A stretch of DNA of 16,502 nucleotides from Gammaproteobacteria bacterium (GTDB lineage Bacteria > Pseudomonadota > Gammaproteobacteria > Xanthomonadales > Marinicellaceae): positions 1-16,502 of the forward strand of contig JAWLAO010000012.1 in assembly GCA_041395445.1 (NCBI GenBank). Direction: 5' to 3'. Both the position numbers and the translations under genes were made by a program. The first letter of the stretch is position 1, and every line of letters starts with the position of its first letter. Below are positions 7,135 through 14,919 of the stretch, piece by piece. The notes below the pieces were generated by a model that saw only the letters and a list, made by a program, of their open reading frames with translations, was not told where the DNA came from and made no database searches.

Positions 7135-8631
7135 TTAATTTATCTTATACTTATTCAATTTCTGTGCGATAGTTGTGTGTGATACTCCCAATTGGTTTGC
7201 CAGTTTACGGGTTGAAGGATATTTTTGATACCAATGTTCCAGAAAATGCCTTTCAAATTCAGAAACAGCTTGTGAAAGCGTTTTGTTTTCCAGCGAGCTT
7301 TCAATATGAGCGTGACCGTCGATTTCGATGTTTTCAGAAGTAATGGTTTCCGTATCTGCCAGCATTGATGCTTTGAATAAGGTGTCTTTCAGTTGAGTGA
7401 TATTTCCCGGCCAGAAATAGGTTTTAATTTTATTGAGTGCTTCAAAACTCATGCCGTTTATTTCTTTGCCGCTTTGATTGCTGAATTGAGATAAAAAATG
7501 ACTGGCAATCGGTTCAATATCTTCCTTTCTTTCCCGAAGTGGAGGAACTAATAAGCGTGTGATGTCGAGTGAGTAAAACAACTCTTTATTAAAACGATTG
7601 TTTTCAACAAATTTTTGTAAAGGCTCTGTATTTGAAGCGATGATTTTGATATTTGGTTCTTTTTTGATTTTACCGTTAACCCGGTAGAAAAACTTGTTAT
7701 TAATGAAGTCAGAAAGCTTCCTCTGACAATTCTCCGGCATATCTGCAATGGAACGAATAAATACCGTCCCGCCATCTGAAATTTCCAGTAATCCCGCTTT
7801 ACCGGAAACAGGATTTGCCAAGCCAAAAAGCTCAACTTCTAATTGCTGTGGATTACTGATGGAACAATCAATTGTAGAAAACAGCATATTTTTCCTTTTA
7901 CCGGAATGATGAATGGCTTGAGCAATCGTTTTTTTACCGGCACCGGACTCGCCGTAAATAATTAACGGAGTGTCAATATTGCCCATGTGTGATGCCCGAT
8001 TGATAACATCTAACATTTTTTCATCATAGCTTATTAACTTGTCAAAGCCACTAATCTCTGCACCTTCAATTAAATGTGAGCGAGTAGTAATGCTTTCGGG
8101 TTTGTGGAAAACTAAAACAGCTCCAACGGTTTTTTGGCTTTTTTGAGTGATTGCCTGAACTTCAACCAACATTGAACCCGAAACAGTTTTTATATTGACA
8201 GGCATATTTCCTGATGCGGCGGTATCAACAATTGATGCCCAATCATCTTGTTGGAAAATATCTTTAAGTTCAGTGAGTTTATTTTCACTGATTTTGAAAT
8301 TCTCACCCGCCATATCGTTGTAATAAATGATATGTCCTTTGTTGTTCACACCAACAACCGGATCGGTAATTGCGTTTAAAAGCGAAGTCAGAAATAAATT
8401 ACGTTCCCGGGTCGGCATTAAGCTGATATTTTCAACCCATTTGACGTTCGGAATTTTCATCAATCGGGAAGCAATCGTTGCTGCCAGGTGCTTTTCAACC
8501 GGTTCTGTTTCGACAAACATTAGACCGATTTCGACTTCAACTTTTTTAACATCAATATCATTTTCGGCAAGTAATGCCAGAATTTCTTTGGATAATCCCA
8601 GTCGGTTATCAGTTGTAATTTTTATTCTCAT
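7135..8631 (-). CDS. tyrR: TyrR-type transcriptional regulator with degenerate ATPase site
   Basis: Encodes 498 residues with the full TyrR layout. An ACT domain (about 1-75) for aromatic amino acid sensing is followed by a PAS domain (about 80-180), an AAA+ domain (about 195-425), and a Fis-type helix-turn-helix (470-496, YPSTRKLANQLGVSHTTIAQ) very close to that of E. coli TyrR as I recall it. As in E. coli TyrR, the GAFTGA loop for sigma-54 contact is absent, so it should act on sigma-70 promoters. Walker A is present (GESGAGKK, 227-234). The usual Walker B 'DE' is replaced by Arg-Ser (GGTVFIRSIADMP, 287-299), and the sensor II Arg of the usual 'PGNVRQL' is Thr412. ATP hydrolysis is therefore probably lost. 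Two TyrR boxes lie in the divergent spacer upstream. No strong ribosome site is seen. Confidence 0.92.
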   Translation of the reverse strand: MRIKITTDNRLGLSKEILALLAENDIDVKKVEVEIGLMFVETEPVEKHLAATIASRLMKIPNVKWVENISLMPTRERNLFLTSLLNAITDPVVGVNNKGHIIYYNDMAGENFKISENKLTELKDIFQQDDWASIVDTAASGNMPVNIKTVSGSMLVEVQAITQKSQKTVGAVLVFHKPESITTRSHLIEGAEISGFDKLISYDEKMLDVINRASHMGNIDTPLIIYGESGAGKKTIAQAIHHSGKRKNMLFSTIDCSISNPQQLEVELFGLANPVSGKAGLLEISDGGTVFIRSIADMPENCQRKLSDFINNKFFYRVNGKIKKEPNIKIIASNTEPLQKFVENNRFNKELFYSLDITRLLVPPLRERKEDIEPIASHFLSQFSNQSGKEINGMSFEALNKIKTYFWPGNITQLKDTLFKASMLADTETITSENIEIDGHAHIESSLENKTLSQAVSEFERHFLEHWYQKYPSTRKLANQLGVSHTTIAQKLNKYKIN

Positions 8632-8636
8632 AAGAG

Positions 8637-8654
8637 TGTAATGAATTATTTACA
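8637..8654. promoter_or_regulatory. Putative TyrR box next to tyrR
   Basis: TGTAAT-GAATTA-TTTACA matches the TyrR box TGTAAA-N6-TTTACA at 11 of 12 fixed positions and keeps the key G and C 14 bases apart. It ends 6 nt from the tyrR start codon, so binding could block initiation or early elongation (autorepression). Confidence 0.65.
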
Positions 8655-8702
8655 AATTTAAATTTTTATATATCAATAACTTATCTAAAGACCCAGACAA
8701 AA

Positions 8703-8720
8703 TGTAAAGAAAAAGTTACA
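8703..8720. promoter_or_regulatory. Putative TyrR box upstream of methionine gamma-lyase gene
   Basis: TGTAAA-GAAAAA-GTTACA matches the TyrR consensus at 11 of 12 fixed positions, with the invariant G and C kept. It lies 7 nt upstream of a TATAAT at 8728-8733, so it would overlap the -35 region of that promoter (repression). Relative to the alternative -10 TACAAT at 8753-8758 it would sit near -53. Confidence 0.65.
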
Positions 8721-8727
8721 TAAAAAA

Positions 8728-8733
8728 TATAAT
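8728..8733 (+). promoter_or_regulatory. Candidate -10 element for methionine gamma-lyase gene
   Basis: Perfect TATAAT about 55 nt before the gene, in a very AT-rich spacer. No good -35 hexamer is found 16-18 nt upstream. TACAAT at 8753-8758 is an alternative. Confidence 0.4.
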
Positions 8734-8789
8734 AATTTATTTTTCTCCCGAATACAATATGAAAAACTCATATTAAGGTTAAAGTAGTG

Positions 8790-10013
8790 ATGAATAAGAA
8801 TTCCAAATTTCAAACTCGTGCCATTCATTTTGGTTATGATTCCAAAGAGTTTCACGGAGCGTTAAATCCGCCAATTTATATGACGTCAACATTTGCTTTT
8901 GAAAATGTCAAGCAAGGTTCAGATGCTTTTGAAGGTGAAAATAATCACTACATCTATAGCCGTATTGGAACTCCAAGTCAGGCACTACTGGAACAAAGAA
9001 TTGCCAATCTTGAGGGTGCGGAAGCTGCGTTGGCAACCTCTTCGGGAATGGGTGCAATTACTTCGGCTTTATGGACATTGGTTGAACCCGGAGATGAAAT
9101 TATAGCGGATGCCACTTTGTATGGTTGTACATTTAGTTTTCTGGAACATGGTTTGAAAAAATTTGGTGTTACCATTACTTTTTGTGATTTAACCAATCCT
9201 GAGAGCTTGGCAAAAGCTATTTCTGAGAAAACTAAAGTTGTTTATGGTGAATCTCCCGCAAATCCAAATATGCGTTTGGTTGATATAAAAGCATTGGCAG
9301 AAATCACGCATCAATATTCAGCGAAGTTAATTATTGATAACACCTATTGTACTCCTTATTTGCAAAAACCGATTGAACTGGGAGCAGATTTGGTGGTTCA
9401 TTCTGCGACGAAATATCTGGGTGGTCACGGGGATTTAATTGCCGGTTTTGTTGTTGGTGATGAAGAAACTCTAACAGAGATTCGTTATTTCGGCTTGAAA
9501 GATATGACTGGCTCAGTAATATCAGCAATGGACATTGCATTGATACTCAGAGGTTTAAAAACTTTGCATGTAAGAATGGACAGACATTGCAGTAATGCCA
9601 TGAAAGTTGCCGAGTATCTGGAATCACATGAATTGGTCAGCAAGGTTTATTATCCGAGTTTGGAAAGTTTTGAACAGCATCAACTGGCAAAACAACAAAT
9701 GGCACAATCGGGTGGCATGATTGCATTTGAAATTGAAGGCGACCGACAAAGTGGTGAGTATTTTGTCAATCATTTGAATCTAATTCTATGTGCCGTGAGT
9801 TTAGGGGATACGGAAACTTTGATTCAACATCCAGCCTCAATGACACATTCGACTTATACAGAAGAAGAGCTAGAAGAGCATTTAATCAGCCCGACTTTGT
9901 TACGTTTATCAGTTGGTCTGGAAGATGTGGAAGATATTATTGAGGACTTGAAACAAGCTCTTAATCAATTAAAAGGAAATGTTCACTTGTTGAAAGATAC
10001 GATGGCTGCGTAA
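8790..10013 (+). CDS. megL: Methionine gamma-lyase (PLP-dependent)
   Basis: A PLP enzyme of the Cys/Met metabolism family that splits L-methionine into methanethiol, 2-oxobutyrate and ammonia in the cytoplasm. Residues (counted from GTG 8787): YSRIGTP (57-63) phosphate-binding Tyr and Arg; TSSGMG (84-89) cofactor loop; LYGCTF with Cys114, equivalent to Cys116 of Pseudomonas methionine gamma-lyase and usually absent from cystathionine synthases and lyases; SATKYLGGHGD with Lys209 as the PLP lysine; and GLKDMTG with the lyase-specific Lys-Asp pair. Length (407-408) is slightly over the usual ~398. ATG 8790 or GTG 8787 may start it; AAGG at 8775-8778 fits either. It is divergent from tyrR, has a TyrR box in front and ends at a terminator. 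Specificity is inferred from motifs. Confidence 0.9.
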   Translation: MNKNSKFQTRAIHFGYDSKEFHGALNPPIYMTSTFAFENVKQGSDAFEGENNHYIYSRIGTPSQALLEQRIANLEGAEAALATSSGMGAITSALWTLVEPGDEIIADATLYGCTFSFLEHGLKKFGVTITFCDLTNPESLAKAISEKTKVVYGESPANPNMRLVDIKALAEITHQYSAKLIIDNTYCTPYLQKPIELGADLVVHSATKYLGGHGDLIAGFVVGDEETLTEIRYFGLKDMTGSVISAMDIALILRGLKTLHVRMDRHCSNAMKVAEYLESHELVSKVYYPSLESFEQHQLAKQQMAQSGGMIAFEIEGDRQSGEYFVNHLNLILCAVSLGDTETLIQHPASMTHSTYTEEELEEHLISPTLLRLSVGLEDVEDIIEDLKQALNQLKGNVHLLKDTMAA

Positions 10014-10066
10014 CCAAAATAAGTTAAGTTTATGGAGGACTCAGCGCGATAGGGATGTCAATTTTA

Positions 10067-10099
10067 GGCAAGTCTGAGAATTCAAACTTGCCTTTTTTT
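10067..10099 (+). terminator. Rho-independent terminator of methionine gamma-lyase gene
   Basis: Stem GGCAAGT (10067-10073), 12-nt loop, ACTTGCC (10086-10092), then seven T. It lies 54 nt after the stop. Confidence 0.9.
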
Positions 10100-10117
10100 A
10101 TTGACGCGATTTAACTG

Positions 10118-12403
10118 TTATTCAAATCCGTTTTCAAAGATTAAATCATCAGGGCAGATATCCTGGCAAATACACTCAACCCACTCCGGATGATCAATAA
10201 ATGGATTACGGTTTTGTTGATACGAATAAACAACTTCGTTGCGTTCTCTTTCAATATCATCGACCGGATCCAGAGTGTGCCATTCCAAAAGTGTACTCAG
10301 TAATCCCATATATGGTCCTCCTGCATTTAACTGGCTCACATCATTGGTCAGAATTAAATCCGGTTCCATTTGTGGTGGTGAGCTTGCAGGATCCATTTGA
10401 CTGGCTTCATAACGAACATCCATATAGAACATCGCGCGAGCAATATCCCCTTTTCTGAAATTCCAGACTTCGAATACTGAATTATTAGTCCAGTTTGAAT
10501 TTCCGGGGTAAGTTGAGCCGGTATTGCCACCAACAGCTGGACCACTTACTGTACCACTATACTCTATCGTTTGGATATTTGTGTCATCTCCTGCACTTAC
10601 ATTATTAGTACATGTCACATCATTGGACGGGTCACAATTATCATAGTATTTGTTATTACGAATATAATTATAATCTTTATCTGACATCATTAAGTGATGA
10701 GCATCGGTTCTGGCACTATTATCGGTTCCCATATCATCCTCATGGAATCCTCTGGATTGTGGCCATGTATGTTCTCTGTTATAGGGTTGTTGGCCTCCGC
10801 CATTGTATGTATAAGAGTTATTCTTATAAACCATCCATACTGCTTCAGATACGTTCGGATTGACGTCAACTGCAGTATTATGATCCTCATCTGCAAAAGA
10901 CAGAATTTCCCAGGTATCTTGAGAAGCACCATTTGAATAAGGGAATGAAATCGCAACTTTAATAATATCATGCAATGTATTACGCAAAGTTGTTGCATTA
11001 GTCGGATCAACGCTTGCGTAATAATCTTCCAAAGGACAAGAATTATTAACGGCAGCAGGAGTCGGTGACACTTGATTGTACGTGGCAGTATTTCTGGAGC
11101 CACCTGAACCATTCGGACAACGGGCATTCGATTCTGTGGCAGCATTTGAATTGTTATTCTCATCAATTTGAGCCTGTCCGGCATTCAATAATGTTAGAAG
11201 TTCAGCATCATCCGCTTGGCCTGAATCATAAACCAAAGCATCCATTAAATCAGTGGTTGTCAGACTTCCGCCAATTGTGAAATTACTGGCATTGCTAAAA
11301 TAAATAGCCACTGCACTTGCATCGTCATGTAAAGTATTTACAGGTATTGTTACTTCAGGTGTCAATGAACTATCTCCTATCAGGAAATATCCATCTGAAC
11401 CCATATTCAAACCTGATAAGTCAATGATATCGTAAATAGTATCGTCACTGCCTTGATAGAGAACAACAGCCACATCTGTTAAACTGGCATTGGCTGTTCC
11501 GTATAATTCGATAAATTCAGTAGTACTGACAGCATCGACTTCGTTAATGATTACATTGGGGGCTGTTGGAGGAGGTGCGACATAAGCAGCATTTGGTGTA
11601 ACATCAGCTTCTGTAAAGGTTGTATCTAGATTCTCAGAGGTTTCATCAGAGTCTGTTATGCCATTTCCACCGGATTGAGTTTCAGTTCCCTCTGTCATAT
11701 CAATACGTTGCCATGATTTTCCTGAAGCATGTGCCAATCCGAAGACTATAGATTGACTAAGTATTGCCGTGTCATTTAGATATGATGAGGGATCAATATC
11801 ACCATCTGGCCCATCAATAGAAACTCCTGATTTGTCAACTGCTTCATCAGTATCTCCCCACATCACATAATCAATATCTTGAACCAAGTCAGTTAGATCC
11901 CAATGATACAATATTACAACCTCTCCGCTTGATGTTAGTCCACTTGGTCTGGTGCTGTTTGAGGGTGTTGCAATCGAATTCGGTGTTGCATGTCGCATGT
12001 CTTGAACGCTATCAGCTGTGCCATTATCTTCGTAGAGCTCATAAGTCGGGTCTTGTCCAAAAGCAGTATTAAAAGCAATCGACCCATTCACAGCAATTGT
12101 TTGGTATTCTCCGGCCGCAATTGTAGCACCATCAGGAAATCTGGCATTGAAGTCATAATAATCTCCACCTCCACCGTAACCGGTTACTATTTTATAATAA
12201 TAAGTCGAAGTACCTTCGTGCGTGGCATCTGTTATATAAACATTGGATAATTCAACAGTTGATGCACCATTATTGTAAATTTCAATAAAATCTGCACTAC
12301 TGGAAGACGTAGCCGAAATTTCGGTAATTAGTAAATCTCCAATATCGGCGTTTACTCGAATTGAGGTAAATAAGATCAATGACAGAACAGTAACTTTTTT
12401 CAT
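10118..12403 (-). CDS. Secreted endonuclease I-type nuclease with two lamin-tail domains
   Basis: Encodes 761 residues. A signal peptide (1-19, cleavage after VNA) is followed by a lamin-tail domain (about 20-130, LLITEISATSSSSADFIEIY), a linker, a second lamin-tail domain (about 282-395, NVIINEVDAVSTTEFIELYG), and an endonuclease I domain (about 460-745). The nuclease shows YNREHTWPQS with probable general base His545, TDAHHLMMSDKDYNYIRNNK (566-585), FEVWNFRKGDIARAMFYMDV (644-663) and NRNPFIDHPEWV (731-742). It probably cuts DNA or RNA outside the cell; the lamin-tail domains may hold it to a surface or substrate. The last residues are DDLIFENGFE after three closely spaced cysteines, a tail I recall from other gammaproteobacterial surface proteins. 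No clear ribosome site; a TATAAT lies about 32 nt upstream. Confidence 0.92.
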   Translation of the reverse strand: MKKVTVLSLILFTSIRVNADIGDLLITEISATSSSSADFIEIYNNGASTVELSNVYITDATHEGTSTYYYKIVTGYGGGGDYYDFNARFPDGATIAAGEYQTIAVNGSIAFNTAFGQDPTYELYEDNGTADSVQDMRHATPNSIATPSNSTRPSGLTSSGEVVILYHWDLTDLVQDIDYVMWGDTDEAVDKSGVSIDGPDGDIDPSSYLNDTAILSQSIVFGLAHASGKSWQRIDMTEGTETQSGGNGITDSDETSENLDTTFTEADVTPNAAYVAPPPTAPNVIINEVDAVSTTEFIELYGTANASLTDVAVVLYQGSDDTIYDIIDLSGLNMGSDGYFLIGDSSLTPEVTIPVNTLHDDASAVAIYFSNASNFTIGGSLTTTDLMDALVYDSGQADDAELLTLLNAGQAQIDENNNSNAATESNARCPNGSGGSRNTATYNQVSPTPAAVNNSCPLEDYYASVDPTNATTLRNTLHDIIKVAISFPYSNGASQDTWEILSFADEDHNTAVDVNPNVSEAVWMVYKNNSYTYNGGGQQPYNREHTWPQSRGFHEDDMGTDNSARTDAHHLMMSDKDYNYIRNNKYYDNCDPSNDVTCTNNVSAGDDTNIQTIEYSGTVSGPAVGGNTGSTYPGNSNWTNNSVFEVWNFRKGDIARAMFYMDVRYEASQMDPASSPPQMEPDLILTNDVSQLNAGGPYMGLLSTLLEWHTLDPVDDIERERNEVVYSYQQNRNPFIDHPEWVECICQDICPDDLIFENGFE

Positions 12404-12434
12404 ATATATATTTTGAGGAATAATTTGGCAGAAA

Positions 12435-12440
12435 ATTATA
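12435..12440 (-). promoter_or_regulatory. Candidate -10 box of the secreted nuclease gene
   Basis: TATAAT on the minus strand, 31 nt before the start codon. No sigma-70 -35 hexamer is found at 16-18 nt, which suggests activator dependence. Confidence 0.5.
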
Positions 12441-12451
12441 CCTGAAAGCTC

Positions 12452-12469
12452 ATGACATTGGTGTTACAA
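12452..12469 (-). promoter_or_regulatory. Possible PhoB (pho) box
   Basis: Minus strand reads TTGTAAC-ACCA-ATGTCAT, then 11 nt, then TATAAT. The second half-site matches the pho repeat CTGTCAT at 6 of 7 positions and the first at 4 of 7. The 4-nt spacer and the distance to -10 agree with known PhoB promoters. It overlaps the palindrome at 12460-12483, which may be the true operator instead. Confidence 0.35.
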
Positions 12470-12483
12470 ATTGTTGTAACACC
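12460..12483. repeat. Perfect 10-bp inverted repeat upstream of nuclease gene
   Basis: GGTGTTACAA (12460-12469), spacer ATTG, TTGTAACACC (12474-12483). No T-run follows on either strand, so it is not a terminator for the DoxX gene. Its centre is near -43 of the start expected from the TATAAT at 12435-12440, an activator-like position. Confidence 0.75.
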
Positions 12484-12515
12484 GCCAAAAATTGCTAATT
12501 TTTTTTGAAATTTGG

Positions 12516-13172
12516 CTAATATCGGGGAATCAGATAAAAGTTCAGAGAAAACATCAATACTGAAAACACCAGAAAGGCAATCGCAACGCTTGGAATAAGG
12601 AAGATAAAAACAGCACAAAGAATGAGTCCGATGAATCCCCACATGGCAAAGTCATAACATTTTTCATCAGTTTCATGATAGTTTTTAAGGTGTGATAGCA
12701 AGTTATCAAAACTGAGTTTTCCGGCTTCGCTAAACAATAGTGGTAATAACATCACAACATATAAAAGAGGCAATTTAAAATTCCCTTCTCCATTGTTTGT
12801 CACGACATATCCTTGCCAGAGTTCGCTTAAGGAACTCCAATTTTCCGACCAATGCACCGCAGAAGTGGCAACAACGGTTATAACTATGAGTGAAAAAGCC
12901 GCAAATCGGGTAAATAATCCAAACAATATGAGAAATGCACCAATAATTTCTCCCCACATTGCCATATTCCAATTTAAGCCGGAGCTAAAACTATTAAACG
13001 GAAAAGGAAACGAATCCTGGATACTGGCAAACCAGTTGCCATCAGCACCGGCTTGATATTTTTTTAATCCGGCATCCCAAAAAAATTCCCAAAACAGAAC
13101 CAATCTGAGAAATAGTTGCGGTAAAAATGTTCCGTCTGCATTGCATTCAGCCGAGACGTCGTTGCTGCCCAT
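12516..13172 (-). CDS. DoxX-like inner-membrane protein
   Basis: Encodes 218 residues of a polytopic membrane protein. Hydrophobic segments are at about 17-32 (PQLFLRLVLFWEFFW), 70-90 (MAMWGEIIGAFLILFGLF), 92-105 (AAFSLIVITVVATS), 132-147 (LPLLYVVMLLPLLFSE) and a pair at about 177-212. LFLRLVLFWEFFWDAGLKKY with WGEIIGAFLILFGLFTRFAA is the layout of the DoxX family, whose members act in quinone- or thiol-linked membrane redox reactions or in small secretion-associated operons. The substrate here cannot be told. The start lacks a clear ribosome site. The 156-bp gap upstream holds a terminator for the preceding gene and an 8-bp inverted repeat. It stands alone, without a partner that would fix its role. 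Confidence 0.8.
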   Translation of the reverse strand: MGSNDVSAECNADGTFLPQLFLRLVLFWEFFWDAGLKKYQAGADGNWFASIQDSFPFPFNSFSSGLNWNMAMWGEIIGAFLILFGLFTRFAAFSLIVITVVATSAVHWSENWSSLSELWQGYVVTNNGEGNFKLPLLYVVMLLPLLFSEAGKLSFDNLLSHLKNYHETDEKCYDFAMWGFIGLILCAVFIFLIPSVAIAFLVFSVLMFSLNFYLIPRY

Positions 13173-13204
13173 AAATTAAGACTATTGGATAAGATTTTCA
13201 TGAA

Positions 13205-13234
13205 CTATTGTTTATTATTGAATTGCAACAATAG
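13205..13234. repeat. 8-bp inverted repeat upstream of DoxX gene
   Basis: CTATTGTT (13205-13212) and AACAATAG (13227-13234) with a 14-nt spacer, about 32 nt before the DoxX start codon. It could be an operator or a 5' leader hairpin; nothing more is shown. Confidence 0.4.
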
Positions 13235-13272
13235 ACCTGTAGGTGGAATAATTCTTGCAAAAAATTTGAACC

Positions 13273-13302
13273 AAAAAAAAGATGCTCGAAAATCAAAGCA
13301 TC
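13273..13302 (-). terminator. Rho-independent terminator of the DUF4139 gene
   Basis: On the minus strand, GATGCT, a 10-nt loop, then AGCATC followed by eight T (plus-strand A-run 13273-13280). It begins 27 nt after the DUF4139 stop. Confidence 0.85.
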
Positions 13303-13328
13303 TCTTTTATTTTTGGTTAATGAATTAA

Positions 13329-14813
13329 CTATTTCCACCAATAATGAACGGTATAAGTAATCACTTTTTCCTGTTCCGGTTTCAGTTCAACATCAAACTC
13401 AATGGTTGAAGAAGTGGTTTTTTCATAATCATCAGAACTGTTCTCAATTTTCCAGTTGCTCCAACGATAGAGAGTTTCCAAAACTTTAACCTTGGTTTTG
13501 GTCTCTTTTTGATTACGCAACCGTATTTCAAAAGTTTCAGTGATTTCATGCTTGGCGACTTTGACATCAGTCTGCTTTCTTTCACCCACCACATCAAAGG
13601 AGTTTCCTAATTCTATGGTGATTTTCTCATTTCTAGGTGTATGGTCGATAATATCTTCTCCGATAAACTCCAGAGAATTATCATCAGTATCCATCTGATT
13701 CACACGAATACGCCCAGCCGGAAGTGGCATACCTAAGCCTCTTTTTTCTTCATTTTTGAAACTCACATAGGCTTTGACTTTGGGTTTTGAAGTACGCATG
13801 TAATTCTGATCGGAAATCGGGCTGTAATAATTATGATTGAAAATTTGTGAGCCGTTAAATACCAACTCTTTTTCACATTCTATAGAATTCACTGATGGAA
13901 ACAATTCGATTTGCTTGGTTGAATTATTGGGCAAATCGACACGGCGTGGAAGTGTGTACAAGTGGTATTCAAAAAGCGATTTTTCTTCAAATCCACGATC
14001 CGCTTTTTCCAGCACTTGAGGAGCGTTACTTGCATACACTCTTCCGACATTGACATTGGGCTGAGCCCGATGCACTTCTCCGGCGATGAGTTTGAGTTTA
14101 GTATTTTCAAAAGAACTTCCTGCCTGATTCAACAAACTCACCCAAGCCGATAAATCCATCGAACATTGACCATTATCATCTGTTAATGTCAAATTGTAAT
14201 CTGCCCACCATGTCATTCCTTGAGTCTGATAAGTCACTCTGGCGAGCTCATCACCTGATTTCTTTGCATCCAACAACCAAACTAAAGTCGGTTTGGTTAG
14301 CAAACCTCCCGGAAGTGATGGAAAACTGACGCTGTCATAACTTGATAAAGTGACAACTGAACCATCTTTCTGTTGAATAATAATCCCGCCGTTGGTGCCA
14401 AGTAAAGTTCCGCGATAGGTTTCACTTTTTCCACCGGAAGTATGTGAAACAATAACTTCTTGCTCCACATATTTTTCCAATAATTTATTGGTGCTGACCA
14501 AATCGAATTGGTAGTTCTGATCCAGAACATAAGCTGCTCCAGGGTTTTTCGGAGTGGAAAAAGAAACGGTTGTCGGATCAATCATACTGGTAACATCAGA
14601 AAATCGCAGTTCTGACACGCCTTTCTGCAAATCCACAATGCGGTCTTGTTTAATCATCGCGTAACCGGGAATATTCGGTCGATTTCCTGTGAATTGATTG
14701 GGATTAATACTTCCCGGTGTCGCTGTTGAATACACGGTAATTGCCGTATCATCGGCATAAACTTTTGAATCGCTCATAATAATCAGGGTTGTGAGTAATA
14801 AAATAATTTTCAT
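13329..14813 (-). CDS. Secreted DUF4139-family protein
   Basis: Encodes 494 residues. A signal peptide (1 to about 20, MKIILLLTTLIIMSDSKVYA) predicts export. The segment QGMTWWADYNLTLTDDNGQ, followed by LSAWVSLLNQAGSSFENTKL and LKLIAGEVHR, is the typical core of DUF4139, a family of bacterial envelope proteins with no settled function. The N-terminal half (AMIKQDRIVDLQKGVSELRF, PTTVSFSTP) fits the beta-rich N-domain often found with it, and the C-terminal part (FEIRLRNQKETKTKVKVLE, ending VITYTVHYWW) is also beta-rich. AAGGAA 6 nt before the ATG supports the start. No membrane anchor or lipobox is seen, so it is likely periplasmic or secreted. It is divergent from the copper chaperone gene and has its own terminator. 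Confidence 0.85.
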   Translation of the reverse strand: MKIILLLTTLIIMSDSKVYADDTAITVYSTATPGSINPNQFTGNRPNIPGYAMIKQDRIVDLQKGVSELRFSDVTSMIDPTTVSFSTPKNPGAAYVLDQNYQFDLVSTNKLLEKYVEQEVIVSHTSGGKSETYRGTLLGTNGGIIIQQKDGSVVTLSSYDSVSFPSLPGGLLTKPTLVWLLDAKKSGDELARVTYQTQGMTWWADYNLTLTDDNGQCSMDLSAWVSLLNQAGSSFENTKLKLIAGEVHRAQPNVNVGRVYASNAPQVLEKADRGFEEKSLFEYHLYTLPRRVDLPNNSTKQIELFPSVNSIECEKELVFNGSQIFNHNYYSPISDQNYMRTSKPKVKAYVSFKNEEKRGLGMPLPAGRIRVNQMDTDDNSLEFIGEDIIDHTPRNEKITIELGNSFDVVGERKQTDVKVAKHEITETFEIRLRNQKETKTKVKVLETLYRWSNWKIENSSDDYEKTTSSTIEFDVELKPEQEKVITYTVHYWWK

Positions 14814-14883
14814 GTTAATTTCCTTTATTGTCGGTTTATTTGATTCTTATCATCGAATCAGAAACCCAAAAGGGTTAAAATCG

Positions 14884-14911
14884 TTGCCAATTTATCATAA
14901 CACGCTTTAAT
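14884..14911 (+). promoter_or_regulatory. Candidate promoter of copper chaperone gene
   Basis: TTGCCA (14884-14889), 16-nt spacer, TTTAAT (14906-14911). The predicted start would fall within a few bases of the ATG at 14920, and no ribosome site precedes that ATG. Two small hairpins lie upstream (14841-14860 TGATTC/GAATCA and 14863-14876 AACCC/GGGTT), nearer the divergent DUF4139 gene. Confidence 0.35.
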
Positions 14912-14919
14912 CGAATAAT

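Noticed and set aside
8787..10013. Cystathionine gamma-synthase or cystathionine lyase as the identity
   Set aside because: The LYGCTF cysteine and the GLKDMTG Lys-Asp pair are features of methionine gamma-lyase.
10690..11184. Long overlapping open frame inside the nuclease gene
   Set aside because: Shadow of a gene with clear domain matches in another frame; its translation has no recognisable features.
12460..12483. CRP or FNR site
   Set aside because: The half-sites do not fit TGTGA-N6-TCACA or TTGAT-N4-ATCAA.
12484..12515. GCCAAA/TTTGGC inverted repeat as terminator of the DoxX gene
   Set aside because: Short stem, long AT-rich loop and no T-run after it on the minus strand.
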